Shown here one piece after another: positions 1 through 8,821 of a DNA stretch of 64,000 bases (positions within the stretch are counted from its first letter, which is position 1; every line of letters starts with the position of its first letter). The position numbers and the translations under genes are program-made. This stretch comes from an uncultured Chryseobacterium sp. (GTDB lineage: Bacteria > Bacteroidota > Bacteroidia > Flavobacteriales > Weeksellaceae), in contig CAJYLO010000031.1 of assembly GCA_913776245.1 (NCBI GenBank), positions 62,001 through 126,000 on the forward strand. Reading direction: 5' to 3'. The notes below the pieces were generated by a model that saw only the letters and a program-made list of their open reading frames with translations, was not told the DNA's origin and searched no databases.

Positions 1-844
1 CATCCAGCATTGTAAATCTCCTGATATCTTCTTCTGTAGCTTCATCAAATTGATTCTTGACTAAAAAATATTTCAGATTAGAAGGTGCTTCCAGATCGAC
101 ATTTTGCGAAACAAGAAATTTTGCCCTGTTAAGGATCTGAACCAGAATATGCTCTGCCAAAGCTGCTGTCTTATGGTAATAAACCTGCCAGTACATAAAC
201 ATCCTGGCCGTGAGATAATTTTCAATTGAATAAATACCCTTCGTGTCTATCACCAGCTGCTCCTCGCTCACATTCATCATAGAGATGATGCGCTCCACAT
301 TCACGCTGCCTTCGGAAACGCCTGTATAGAAGCTGTCCCGTTTCAGGTAATCCATCCTGTCCACATCCAGCTGAGAGGAAATCAGCTGATTAAAAAACAT
401 CCGATGGTATTTCCCCTGAAACATTTCAATCGCCAGATCCAGCTTTCCTTTGAATTCTTTATTCAGTCGGTTCATCAGTAAAATCGAGATTTTCTCGTGA
501 TGCCAGTCGTCCATCAGCATGTTTTCCAGGGCGTGCGAAAACGGTCCGTGACCAATGTCGTGCATCAGAATGGCAAGCATTGCCGCTTTTTCCTCTTCTT
601 TTGAAATCTTCACACCTTTCAACTTCAATGTCTCCAATGCTTTGAACATCAGGTTCATTGCTCCTAAAGCATGATGAAACCTGGTATGTTTTGCGCCAGG
701 AAAAATGAGAGAAAGCAGTCCGGTCTGGGAAATTCTCCTCAATCTTTGAAAATAAGGATGCTCGATAATATCAAATAAAATCTCGTGAGGAATTTTGATA
801 AATCCGTGAACCGGATCATTGATGATTTTCAGTTTGTTTTGCAC
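1..844 (-). CDS. HD-domain phosphohydrolase (COG1078/YdhJ-like), C-terminus cut off by window edge
   Basis: The frame stays open from a GTG at 844 to the window start, so about 281 N-terminal residues are present and the C-terminus lies outside. The protein begins QNKLKIINDPVHGFIKIP, the typical opening of the dGTPase-like HD family. The metal-binding signature is visible: a His in HTRFHHALG, then the HD doublet in LMHDIGHGPFSH, with a downstream DVDRMDYLKRD segment that matches the conserved distal Asp. Members hydrolyse phosphate esters, often dNTPs, in the cytoplasm; the substrate cannot be told from sequence. The GTG is chosen because no ATG lies upstream in frame near the family's usual N-terminus. 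Family is certain, exact reaction is not. Confidence 0.88.
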   Translation of the reverse strand, partial: MQNKLKIINDPVHGFIKIPHEILFDIIEHPYFQRLRRISQTGLLSLIFPGAKHTRFHHALGAMNLMFKALETLKLKGVKISKEEEKAAMLAILMHDIGHGPFSHALENMLMDDWHHEKISILLMNRLNKEFKGKLDLAIEMFQGKYHRMFFNQLISSQLDVDRMDYLKRDSFYTGVSEGSVNVERIISMMNVSEEQLVIDTKGIYSIENYLTARMFMYWQVYYHKTAALAEHILVQILNRAKFLVSQNVDLEAPSNLKYFLVKNQFDEATEEDIRRFTMLD

Positions 845-908
845 AATTGATTAGTGATGATTGATACAAAAATAGGGAAATTTTTAGTGGTTTTCCGAAA
901 ATCAACAA

Positions 909-937
909 TTTGGATTTTATTCTTATGTCTATCTTTA
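909..937 (+). promoter_or_regulatory. Bacteroidota-type promoter of the 962-1444 gene
   Basis: TTTG at 909-912 is followed after 17 bp by TATCTTTA at 930-937, close to the flavobacterial -33 TTG / -7 TAnnTTTG consensus. The start codon lies 24 bp further on. Seen by eye; no start-site data. Confidence 0.5.
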
Positions 938-961
938 CTAAAATTATATCAGAAATAAATT

Positions 962-1444
962 ATGGAAATCTTTCCTTCACAAGTTTATGAATTCGGACTT
1001 ATCAACGGACAGAATGAGACTTTAGAAAGACTAAAGCGAAGAACAGAAGAATCAGATAGCTTGACATCTAAATTGACCGAAAAATCATTTATAGGAAAAG
1101 TAAGCAAAAACAGATTTAGAATTATTTCTTCAACAATTGGAAAAGGCACGTTTTGTACTATGACCGGGTTTGTTAGTTACGAGAAAGGAGAAGTAAAACT
1201 GGAAATCAGTAAACCTTTTAAAATACTTCTCTCCATTTTAATGATCTTACCGTTTATTGCATTTCTAGCACAAGTATTTTCTACATCAGAAGAATTTAAT
1301 CCAGTATTTATTATGGTTTTTTTAGGCCAAGTATTGATAATAAGGTTTTTATTTATCGGATTATTTTTTAAGATTTTATCAAAACAAAGTTTAAACAGAT
1401 TATCTGATGTATTAGATACAGAATGGGTAAAAAAGAAAATATAA
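962..1444 (+). CDS. hypothetical two-helix membrane protein
   Basis: This 160-residue protein is not recognised. About 85 soluble N-terminal residues rich in Lys and Glu are followed by two hydrophobic segments at about 88-106 and 114-138 and a short basic C-terminus. It therefore probably sits in the inner membrane with most of its mass on one side. It has its own promoter-like sequence upstream. The gene stands alone between the divergent HD hydrolase and the vapBC unit, whose left repeat starts 30 bp after its stop codon. It could be resident chromosomal DNA or part of the same variable segment; nothing in the sequence decides this. Confidence 0.6.
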   Translation: MEIFPSQVYEFGLINGQNETLERLKRRTEESDSLTSKLTEKSFIGKVSKNRFRIISSTIGKGTFCTMTGFVSYEKGEVKLEISKPFKILLSILMILPFIAFLAQVFSTSEEFNPVFIMVFLGQVLIIRFLFIGLFFKILSKQSLNRLSDVLDTEWVKKKI

Positions 1445-1474
1445 ATATCTAATAAAAACTATATAATTTTACAG

Positions 1475-1540
1475 TCAAACCTAAATCCTCAAACTCTTCG
1501 GCAGCACTTTAATATGAACCGGCGATTTGATTTTCTTTAA
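1475..1540 (+). repeat. left direct repeat: degenerate copy of the lipid-kinase gene 3' end
   Basis: Positions 1475-1540 align without gaps to 2245-2310 at an offset of 770 bp with four mismatches (1478, 1482, 1529, 1538), including a run of 46 identical bases (1483-1528). The homology starts exactly at the TGA stop codon of the lipid kinase gene on the minus strand and covers its last 22 codons; sequence on both sides is unrelated. The copy is not functional: it has a premature TAG two codons before the aligned stop and no gene body. Confidence 0.9.
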
Positions 1541-1571
1541 ACCTGTAATTATAAGCAAATTAATATTTTCT

Positions 1572-1579
1572 TATATTTG
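1572..1579 (+). promoter_or_regulatory. -7 element of the vapBC-type operon
   Basis: TATATTTG matches TAnnTTTG and lies 14 bp before the antitoxin ATG. No clear -33 TTG is visible at the right distance. The short leader lacks an evident Shine-Dalgarno sequence, which is common in this phylum. Confidence 0.45.
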
Positions 1580-1593
1580 ATAAAAATACAGAA

Positions 1594-1833
1594 ATGACAT
1601 ACGCAGAAAAAAATATCATTGAAACTTATTCTAACCTGATAGATAATCTAAGTTCTATCGGAAAAATGGAATTATTAGAAAAATTAACCAAATCTCTTAA
1701 AAAAGAAAAAAAAGCTAAAGAAGTTGACTTTTTCAATTCTTTTGGTGCATTTTCTGATGAAAAGTCAGCAGAGGATATCGTTTTAGAAATCAAAGAAAGC
1801 AGAAAATTCAGAGATAAGGATTTGAATTTCTAA
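1594..1833 (+). CDS. VapB-type antitoxin of a PIN-domain toxin
   Basis: This 79-residue acidic and basic mixed protein lies 6 bp upstream of a PIN-domain toxin gene in the same direction, the standard antitoxin-first order. Its second half (FGAFSDEKSAEDIV, then KESRKF) resembles the C-terminal toxin-binding tails of small antitoxins paired with PIN toxins. The N-terminal helices have no clear ribbon-helix-helix or AbrB signature, so the DNA-binding fold is not assigned. It is expected to neutralise the toxin and to autoregulate the operon. The unit is enclosed by a duplicated gene end (1475-1540 and 2245-2310). Confidence 0.8.
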   Translation: MTYAEKNIIETYSNLIDNLSSIGKMELLEKLTKSLKKEKKAKEVDFFNSFGAFSDEKSAEDIVLEIKESRKFRDKDLNF

Positions 1834-1839
1834 TTCATT

Positions 1840-2244
1840 ATGCAATATCTTCTCGACACCAATATTTGTATTTTCTTTCTGCGCGGAAAACTCAAACTTG
1901 ACAAAATGATCCGAGAAAAAGGAATCTCAAATTGTTTCATATCCGAAATGACTGTCTTTGAACTTAAATTCGGCGCTGAAAACAGTACCAATCCAAAGCA
2001 ATCTCACAAAGCAGTTGATAGATTTGTCGGAGGGCTTTCTATTATTCCAATTATTGGTTCCGTTGACAAATACGTTGAAATCAAAGTCAAATTAAGAAAA
2101 AACGGAACACCTTTGCACGATGAATTTGATTTAATTCTAGCTGCAACTGCTCTGACTCACAAATTAACTTTGGTTACAGATAATATAAAAGATTTCAAAA
2201 ACATAGAAAATCTTAAAACGGAAAATTGGTTCCAGAGAAATTAA
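1840..2244 (+). CDS. vapC: VapC-type PIN-domain ribonuclease toxin
   Basis: This 134-residue protein carries the complete acidic site of PIN nucleases: Asp6 in LLDTN, Glu41 in VFELKFGA, Asp97 in HDEFDLILAA and Asp114 in LVTDNIKDF. VapC toxins cleave specific RNAs, often tRNA, when the antitoxin is degraded; the target here is unknown. The gene follows the antitoxin by 6 bp. Its TAA stop (2242-2244) directly abuts the stop codon of the convergent lipid kinase gene, so the inserted unit ends exactly where the right repeat begins. The ORF looks intact and functional. Confidence 0.9.
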   Translation: MQYLLDTNICIFFLRGKLKLDKMIREKGISNCFISEMTVFELKFGAENSTNPKQSHKAVDRFVGGLSIIPIIGSVDKYVEIKVKLRKNGTPLHDEFDLILAATALTHKLTLVTDNIKDFKNIENLKTENWFQRN

Positions 2245-2310
2245 TCACACCAAAATCCTCAAACTCTTCGGCAGCACTTTAATATGAACCGGCGATTTTA
2301 TTTTCTTAAA
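2245..2310 (+). repeat. right direct repeat: genuine 3' end of the lipid-kinase gene
   Basis: This is the partner of 1475-1540 (62 of 66 bases identical). It is part of the intact lipid kinase gene, encoding its last 21 residues and stop codon. Confidence 0.9.
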
Positions 2311-3093
2311 TTCGCCGTCAATGTGCCAGGTTTTGGTATTAACCTTAAACTCAATTTCTGAAACGGGCAGATAAGTCACATATTCATCATCCTTCAGCCG
2401 TTTTGTAAACATCCGGAACGCAAAAAATGCGGAATATGTCAGAGGAAATTTCTTCACCAAAACCAAATCCACAAGACCGTCACTTTTGCTGGCCATCGGT
2501 GCAATGTAAGCATTATTGCCGAACTGTCTCGTATTGGCAATATTCAGCATCAGGTATTTTCCGTTGTACTGTTTGTAGTTTTCATCAAAAAATTTGATTT
2601 TTATAGGTTTGTAGTTAAAAAAAGTTTTGATGGAAACTTTGATATAATTTTTAAAACCTCGACTTGTTTTTTCGAATTCCTTCACGACTTTCCCGTCGAA
2701 ACCCGTTCCTGAAACGTTAATGGAAAAGTGATCATTCACCATAAAAGTGTCGATTTCCTTGAATTTTTCATTCCTGATTTTCGAGAGCAGAACGTCCAGA
2801 TTCTTATTAAAATTATTTTCGTTGGAAAATCCGTTGCCAGAGCCAGCCGGGAAAACAGCCAGAATTTTATCCGTATTAATCAGCTGTTGCGCAACCACTG
2901 AAATAGTTCCGTCTCCGCCTACCGCTACAAAAATGTCCACATTCTGCCAATTATTCTCTATAAAATCACTTGTTTCCTGCAAAGATTTTGAAACAAGAAA
3001 TAACGGATTATCAACCTTTTTTCTGAGGCTGTCCAAAAATGGCTGATAATTTTTCTTAGCCGAATAAGGATTGATGATGAAAGCAAATTGCAT
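2245..3093 (-). CDS. diacylglycerol-kinase-family lipid kinase
   Basis: This 282-residue protein has the DAGK catalytic fold: an N-terminal IINPYSAKK nucleotide-binding start, the GGDGT motif at 59-63 and PAGSGNGF at 82-89. Such enzymes (YegS/DgkB/BmrU type) phosphorylate diacylglycerol or related lipids at the membrane, recycling lipids from envelope turnover. Length is normal. The 3' end of this gene has a degenerate second copy 770 bp downstream, beyond the vapBC unit; the intact gene reads to a normal C-terminus. The exact lipid substrate cannot be inferred. Confidence 0.9.
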   Translation of the reverse strand: MQFAFIINPYSAKKNYQPFLDSLRKKVDNPLFLVSKSLQETSDFIENNWQNVDIFVAVGGDGTISVVAQQLINTDKILAVFPAGSGNGFSNENNFNKNLDVLLSKIRNEKFKEIDTFMVNDHFSINVSGTGFDGKVVKEFEKTSRGFKNYIKVSIKTFFNYKPIKIKFFDENYKQYNGKYLMLNIANTRQFGNNAYIAPMASKSDGLVDLVLVKKFPLTYSAFFAFRMFTKRLKDDEYVTYLPVSEIEFKVNTKTWHIDGEFKKIKSPVHIKVLPKSLRILV

Positions 3094-3216
3094 TGTCCAA
3101 AAATAAAAATACTCAGAGAATTACAGCATATTTTTATGCAATCTTTTTTTATTTGACTTAGAAAATCTTAGGATGAGAATATTTTTCTATTCCGAATTGT
3201 TGTTAGGCAGTCAGTT

Positions 3217-3663
3217 TTACACCCTACTGTTATCCGCTTTCCAATTTTTGATATTCCGTTTGATCTGGGAAGGAGACCAGTCATTTTGCGCCGTCTGATG
3301 CATTAGTTCCATCAGCTCATCATCTTCGGCAAATCTTAGTGCAAAAACCTGAGCATCGGAAAAATGATAAGTCGAATTTTCTAAACGATTTCCGGTCAAA
3401 GTGAAATATCTCAGCTTAAATTCATTAACAATGATTCTATCCTGAAGCCCTAATGCGTAATGCTGACGAAGCATTAATGACAAAACCATAATCAAAACAA
3501 TTATAGCCGAAATAACTGCCCAAATGGTTACAAATTCCGGACTGACATCCATATTATTCCATAATTTTACAACTGAAAAAGCAAGCAAAACCAGTGTAAC
3601 AGGATAGAATATAAAATGATGAGGCGGATAAAACTTGCGATGGTTTTTTAATTTCTGGCTCAT
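3217..3663 (-). CDS. DUF6526-like membrane protein
   Basis: This 148-residue protein starts with a basic, His-rich stretch (KNHRKFYPPHHF), then two hydrophobic helices at about 17-35 and 45-65, and a soluble C-terminus with acidic and basic patches. The pattern matches the small DUF6526 family as I know it; function unknown. The start codon lies one base beyond the stop of the upstream lipoprotein gene, so the two are almost certainly co-transcribed and possibly translationally coupled. Confidence 0.75.
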   Translation of the reverse strand: MSQKLKNHRKFYPPHHFIFYPVTLVLLAFSVVKLWNNMDVSPEFVTIWAVISAIIVLIMVLSLMLRQHYALGLQDRIIVNEFKLRYFTLTGNRLENSTYHFSDAQVFALRFAEDDELMELMHQTAQNDWSPSQIKRNIKNWKADNSRV

Positions 3664-3664
3664 T

Positions 3665-4456
3665 TTACTGTATTTTATATTGGCTAATAAACTCTGGTTT
3701 CAGCTGATCTTTGATATCCTTAAAATTCATAGTTATATAAACAACACCTGCAGCATAAGCTGTAATCTCGTACTGATTATACACAAATGTGATTTTCTGA
3801 CTATCAAAATAAAAATTATTGTTCAGCTGGATTTTATCTGCGATCATCATCTCCTTTTGATCTTTATCTTTGAAATTATTTTTGAGGATCTTGTCCCAAT
3901 TCGCATCCGAAGGATTTCTGAAAATATCATTCTGAGAAATCACTTTATTATTTTTTAAATCAAATGTTTTGTAATTTTCAAAATAATAGCCGTGTGCGCC
4001 TCCTGAGTAACCACTTCCTGAATATTTCAGTGTCAGTAGATCATCAGTTTTAGAAACCATTTTCATCTCAGACACTTCATCCCAAGTCTGTTTGAAGTCC
4101 GGCATGTAATCCTGGGAATCATCTTTTTTCAAAGACTCTTTTTTAAATTTCTCCAGGATATCCGTCAACGATTTTTTAGAATAATCTTCTGCAACAATAT
4201 TTGCAGGTTTATAAATGCTATCCAGAAGTGTCTGATTACTGATATCAGGGAATACCAAAACCTGTTTTTCAAAAGATAATGTTAGCGTTTTTGCAACCTG
4301 GAGAGAATCCTGCACACGGACGGAATCTATAACAAATGCTTTTTCAGTTTTCAGACTGTCATTCCTGGAATTACTGGTGTTGATTTCTTTATTCTCAGTT
4401 TTAGAACACGAAGCCAGCAAAGCACCAATGGAAAGAATTGCGAATAGTTTTTTCAT
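3665..4456 (-). CDS. lipoprotein with DUF4163/DUF3298 (RsiV-like) domains
   Basis: This 263-residue protein has a lipoprotein signal peptide ending in LLASCSK (lipidated Cys17). The mature part contains TLKYSGSGYSGGAHGYYF followed by FDLKNNKVISQNDIF, characteristic of DUF4163 then DUF3298, as in the extracytoplasmic part of RsiV. Here the domain is on a free lipoprotein without an anti-sigma segment, so it is probably a periplasm-facing ligand-binding or lysozyme-inhibitor-like protein; that role is inference. It is first in a two-gene operon with the DUF6526 protein, one base apart. Confidence 0.85.
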   Translation of the reverse strand: MKKLFAILSIGALLASCSKTENKEINTSNSRNDSLKTEKAFVIDSVRVQDSLQVAKTLTLSFEKQVLVFPDISNQTLLDSIYKPANIVAEDYSKKSLTDILEKFKKESLKKDDSQDYMPDFKQTWDEVSEMKMVSKTDDLLTLKYSGSGYSGGAHGYYFENYKTFDLKNNKVISQNDIFRNPSDANWDKILKNNFKDKDQKEMMIADKIQLNNNFYFDSQKITFVYNQYEITAYAAGVVYITMNFKDIKDQLKPEFISQYKIQ

Positions 4457-4505
4457 AGCTTTCTTTTTATTTAGAATGATGATTAGAAAAACATTTTATA
4501 ACAAA

Positions 4506-4529
4506 AAACCTTCCAAAACTGGAAGGTTT
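4506..4529 (-). terminator. rho-independent terminator of gyrB
   Basis: A perfect 9-bp stem (AAACCTTCC / GGAAGGTTT) with a 6-base loop, followed on the minus strand by a T run, lies 15 bp after the gyrB stop codon. Confidence 0.85.
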
Positions 4530-4544
4530 GATTTATAATTCAGA

Positions 4545-6488
<1,944 letters not shown>

Positions 6489-6652
6489 TTAGACTTTTAG
6501 AAAAAAGAAGTAAGACCAAAGACCTTTTTTATTCATCTTTTTTCTTGCTTCTTTATTCTTTTTTCTTTTAAAAGAATGCTCACAAATATCGTGATTTTTT
6601 TCGAGATGTGAAAGAGCAAAATCAGGTTAGTTTTCAACAGGAATGCAAATAA

Positions 6653-6679
6653 AAAAGCGAACCTATATCGTTCGCTTTC
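6653..6679 (-). terminator. rho-independent terminator of lysS
   Basis: A perfect 9-bp stem (AAAGCGAAC / GTTCGCTTT) is followed by a T run on the minus strand, starting about 22 bp after the lysS stop codon. Confidence 0.85.
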
Positions 6680-6700
6680 AAATTATATTTCAATCGGTAA

Positions 6701-8401
6701 TTAAACCAACTTCATTAATAAAACCTCATCAATTTTCTCCACTTTCACCAGATTATTCTTAGTTAAAGTTTTGGAAGCTTTGTCCCATTTTTTACCGGAA
6801 AGCTGGGAACGGGTTTTTACTTCGCTCAGTTCCATTGCTTCTTCCTGAGAATTAAGAATTTCAAGAATTACTTTTTCATCTTCTCCTAATTCAACGGTTG
6901 GTGCTTTTTTCTCAGGTCTCATTTGCGGAAAGAAAAGAACCTCCTGAATGGATGGATTGTTAGTTAAGAACATAATCAACCGGTCCATTCCGATTCCTAA
7001 CCCAGAAGTTGGCGGCATTCCGTATTCCAAAGCTCTAAGGAAGTCTTCGTCAATGAATCCAGTTGCTTCATCATCACCTTTTTCGGACAATAATAACTGA
7101 TGCTCAAAACGCTGTCTTTGGTCAATCGGGTCATTCAGCTCAGAATAAGCATTGGCGATTTCTTTTCCACAAACCATTAATTCAAAACGCTCTGTCAAAC
7201 CTTCCTGACTTCTGTGTTTTTTAGTAAGAGGCGACATTTCCACAGGATAATCTGTGATGAAAGTCGGCTGAATGAAGTTTCCTTCACATTTTTCACCGAA
7301 AATCTCATCAATGAGTTTTCCTTTTCCCATAGTTTCATCCACTTCGATTCCGATAGATTTTGCAAAGTCAAATAATTCCTGTTCTGTTTTTCCAGTGATG
7401 TCAAAACCTGTATATTTAAGAATCGCTTCTGTCATAGAAACTCTTGGATAAGGCGCTTTCCAGCTGATTTTGTGTTCTCCGAAAGTTGATTCAGCAGAAC
7501 CGTTAACCGAAGTAGCACAGAATTCCAGCAATTTTTCTGTGAAGTCCATCATCCAGTTGTAATCTTTGTAAGCGACATAGATTTCCATTGCCGTAAATTC
7601 CGGGTTGTGCGTTCTGTCCATTCCTTCATTTCTGAAGTTTTTCGAGAATTCATAAACACCGTCAAATCCACCAACAATCAATCTTTTCAGATACAACTCA
7701 TTGGCAATTCTCATATACAAAGGGATGTCCAGGGCGTTGTGATGTGTGATAAATGGTCTTGCTGCCGCTCCGCCAGGAATGGCCTGCAAAATAGGCGTTT
7801 CTACTTCAAAATAGCCGGCATCATTAAAGAACGTTCTCATTGCATTGAACAATTTTGTTCTTTTTACGAAGATTTCTTTCACGTGAGGATTCACGACCAA
7901 ATCTGCATAACGCTGTCTGTAACGCAATTCTGCATCTGTGAAACCGTCATAAACATTGCCTTCCGCATCTACTTTTGGAAGCGGAAGCGGACGAAGAGAT
8001 TTTGTCAGCAAAGTGAAATTTTTCACCATCACAGTCATCTCTCCCACCTGGGTTTTGAACAATTCTCCTTCGATTCCGATGATATCACCGATGTCTAAAA
8101 GATGCTTATAAACCTCATTATATAAAGTTTTGTCTTCACCAGTACAAATCTCGTCACGGTTAAAATAAACCTGAATTCTACCTTCGGAATCCTGCAATTC
8201 TGCAAAACTCGCCTTTCCCTGAATTCTTCTGGACATCAAACGTCCGGCAATCACGACCTTCTTCCCTTCTTCGAAATCCTGTTTTATAGATTTTGTGGAA
8301 TCGGTGATTTTGTATTCAGCAGCCGGGAACGCATCGATTCCCAAGTCGGTCAGTTTCTGCAATTTTTCTCGACGGATAATTTCCTGTTCTGATAATGACA
8401 T
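6701..8401 (-). CDS. lysS: lysyl-tRNA synthetase, class II
   Basis: This 566-residue enzyme charges tRNA-Lys. It has an N-terminal OB-fold anticodon-binding domain (about 40-150) and a class II core with motif 2 (FRNEGMDRTHNPEF) and motif 3 (GLGIGMDRLIMFLT). It is about 65 residues longer than E. coli LysS because of a Lys- and Glu-rich C-terminal extension after FPQMRPEKK (about 500-566) that looks like a small helical or winged-helix appendage. To my knowledge this is usual in Bacteroidota. A -7-like TATTTTTG lies at 8432-8425 just upstream of the start. Confidence 0.98.
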   Translation of the reverse strand: MSLSEQEIIRREKLQKLTDLGIDAFPAAEYKITDSTKSIKQDFEEGKKVVIAGRLMSRRIQGKASFAELQDSEGRIQVYFNRDEICTGEDKTLYNEVYKHLLDIGDIIGIEGELFKTQVGEMTVMVKNFTLLTKSLRPLPLPKVDAEGNVYDGFTDAELRYRQRYADLVVNPHVKEIFVKRTKLFNAMRTFFNDAGYFEVETPILQAIPGGAAARPFITHHNALDIPLYMRIANELYLKRLIVGGFDGVYEFSKNFRNEGMDRTHNPEFTAMEIYVAYKDYNWMMDFTEKLLEFCATSVNGSAESTFGEHKISWKAPYPRVSMTEAILKYTGFDITGKTEQELFDFAKSIGIEVDETMGKGKLIDEIFGEKCEGNFIQPTFITDYPVEMSPLTKKHRSQEGLTERFELMVCGKEIANAYSELNDPIDQRQRFEHQLLLSEKGDDEATGFIDEDFLRALEYGMPPTSGLGIGMDRLIMFLTNNPSIQEVLFFPQMRPEKKAPTVELGEDEKVILEILNSQEEAMELSEVKTRSQLSGKKWDKASKTLTKNNLVKVEKIDEVLLMKLV

Positions 8402-8821
8402 TTTAATTCAATTTTTTCGAACTGCAAAAATAGTGATTTTTAAATGGTTGTGGAAGTTAAATTTTGACACAACCACAAAAGACACAAAAGAATATTCTTA
8501 GGATTTATTTTAACGCAAAGGGTGCAAAGTTTTTTTATTCATTGAACACATTTTAAGGTTTGCAAAGGCATAAAACTCATCAAAGTTTTTTTAACAGAAA
8601 TTTTTGAATCTCTGCTGTTTAAATTCCTCCTGAATGACAAAATGATGTTTTAGGACAAATATTGTATTGATGCCGAATCCGCAGCCCGGCTTATCTCAAC
8701 TTTTTTTATTGATTTCATCTGAATCGATGAACCACTTCGTTAGGTTTGAGCGGAGCTCCTTTTACACAACGCAGTGAAGTGAAAAGAGCGGGAGCGGAAG
8801 ACGGAAAAAGCTGCCCAAAAG
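8402..8821. other. 420-bp intergenic region: lysS promoter and REP-like DNA
   Basis: No credible coding frame is present. The lysS-proximal part holds the -7-like TATTTTTG (8425-8432, minus strand). Around 8515-8560 is the simple motif family aacgcaaagggtgcaaag, similar words of which recur at about 42770-42800. The right half (about 8682-8820) is a REP-like element running up to the stop codon of the GH144 gene; its core (8729-8748) matches 44679-44698 in 19 of 20 bases. Confidence 0.6.
8682..8820 (-). repeat. REP-like element C, abutting the GH144 stop codon
   Basis: The stretch shares GAACCACTTCGTTAGGTTTG (8729-8748) with element B downstream of the efflux operon, one base different, and has the same GC-rich GCGGGA-type end placed directly after a stop codon. 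Boundaries are approximate. Confidence 0.55.
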
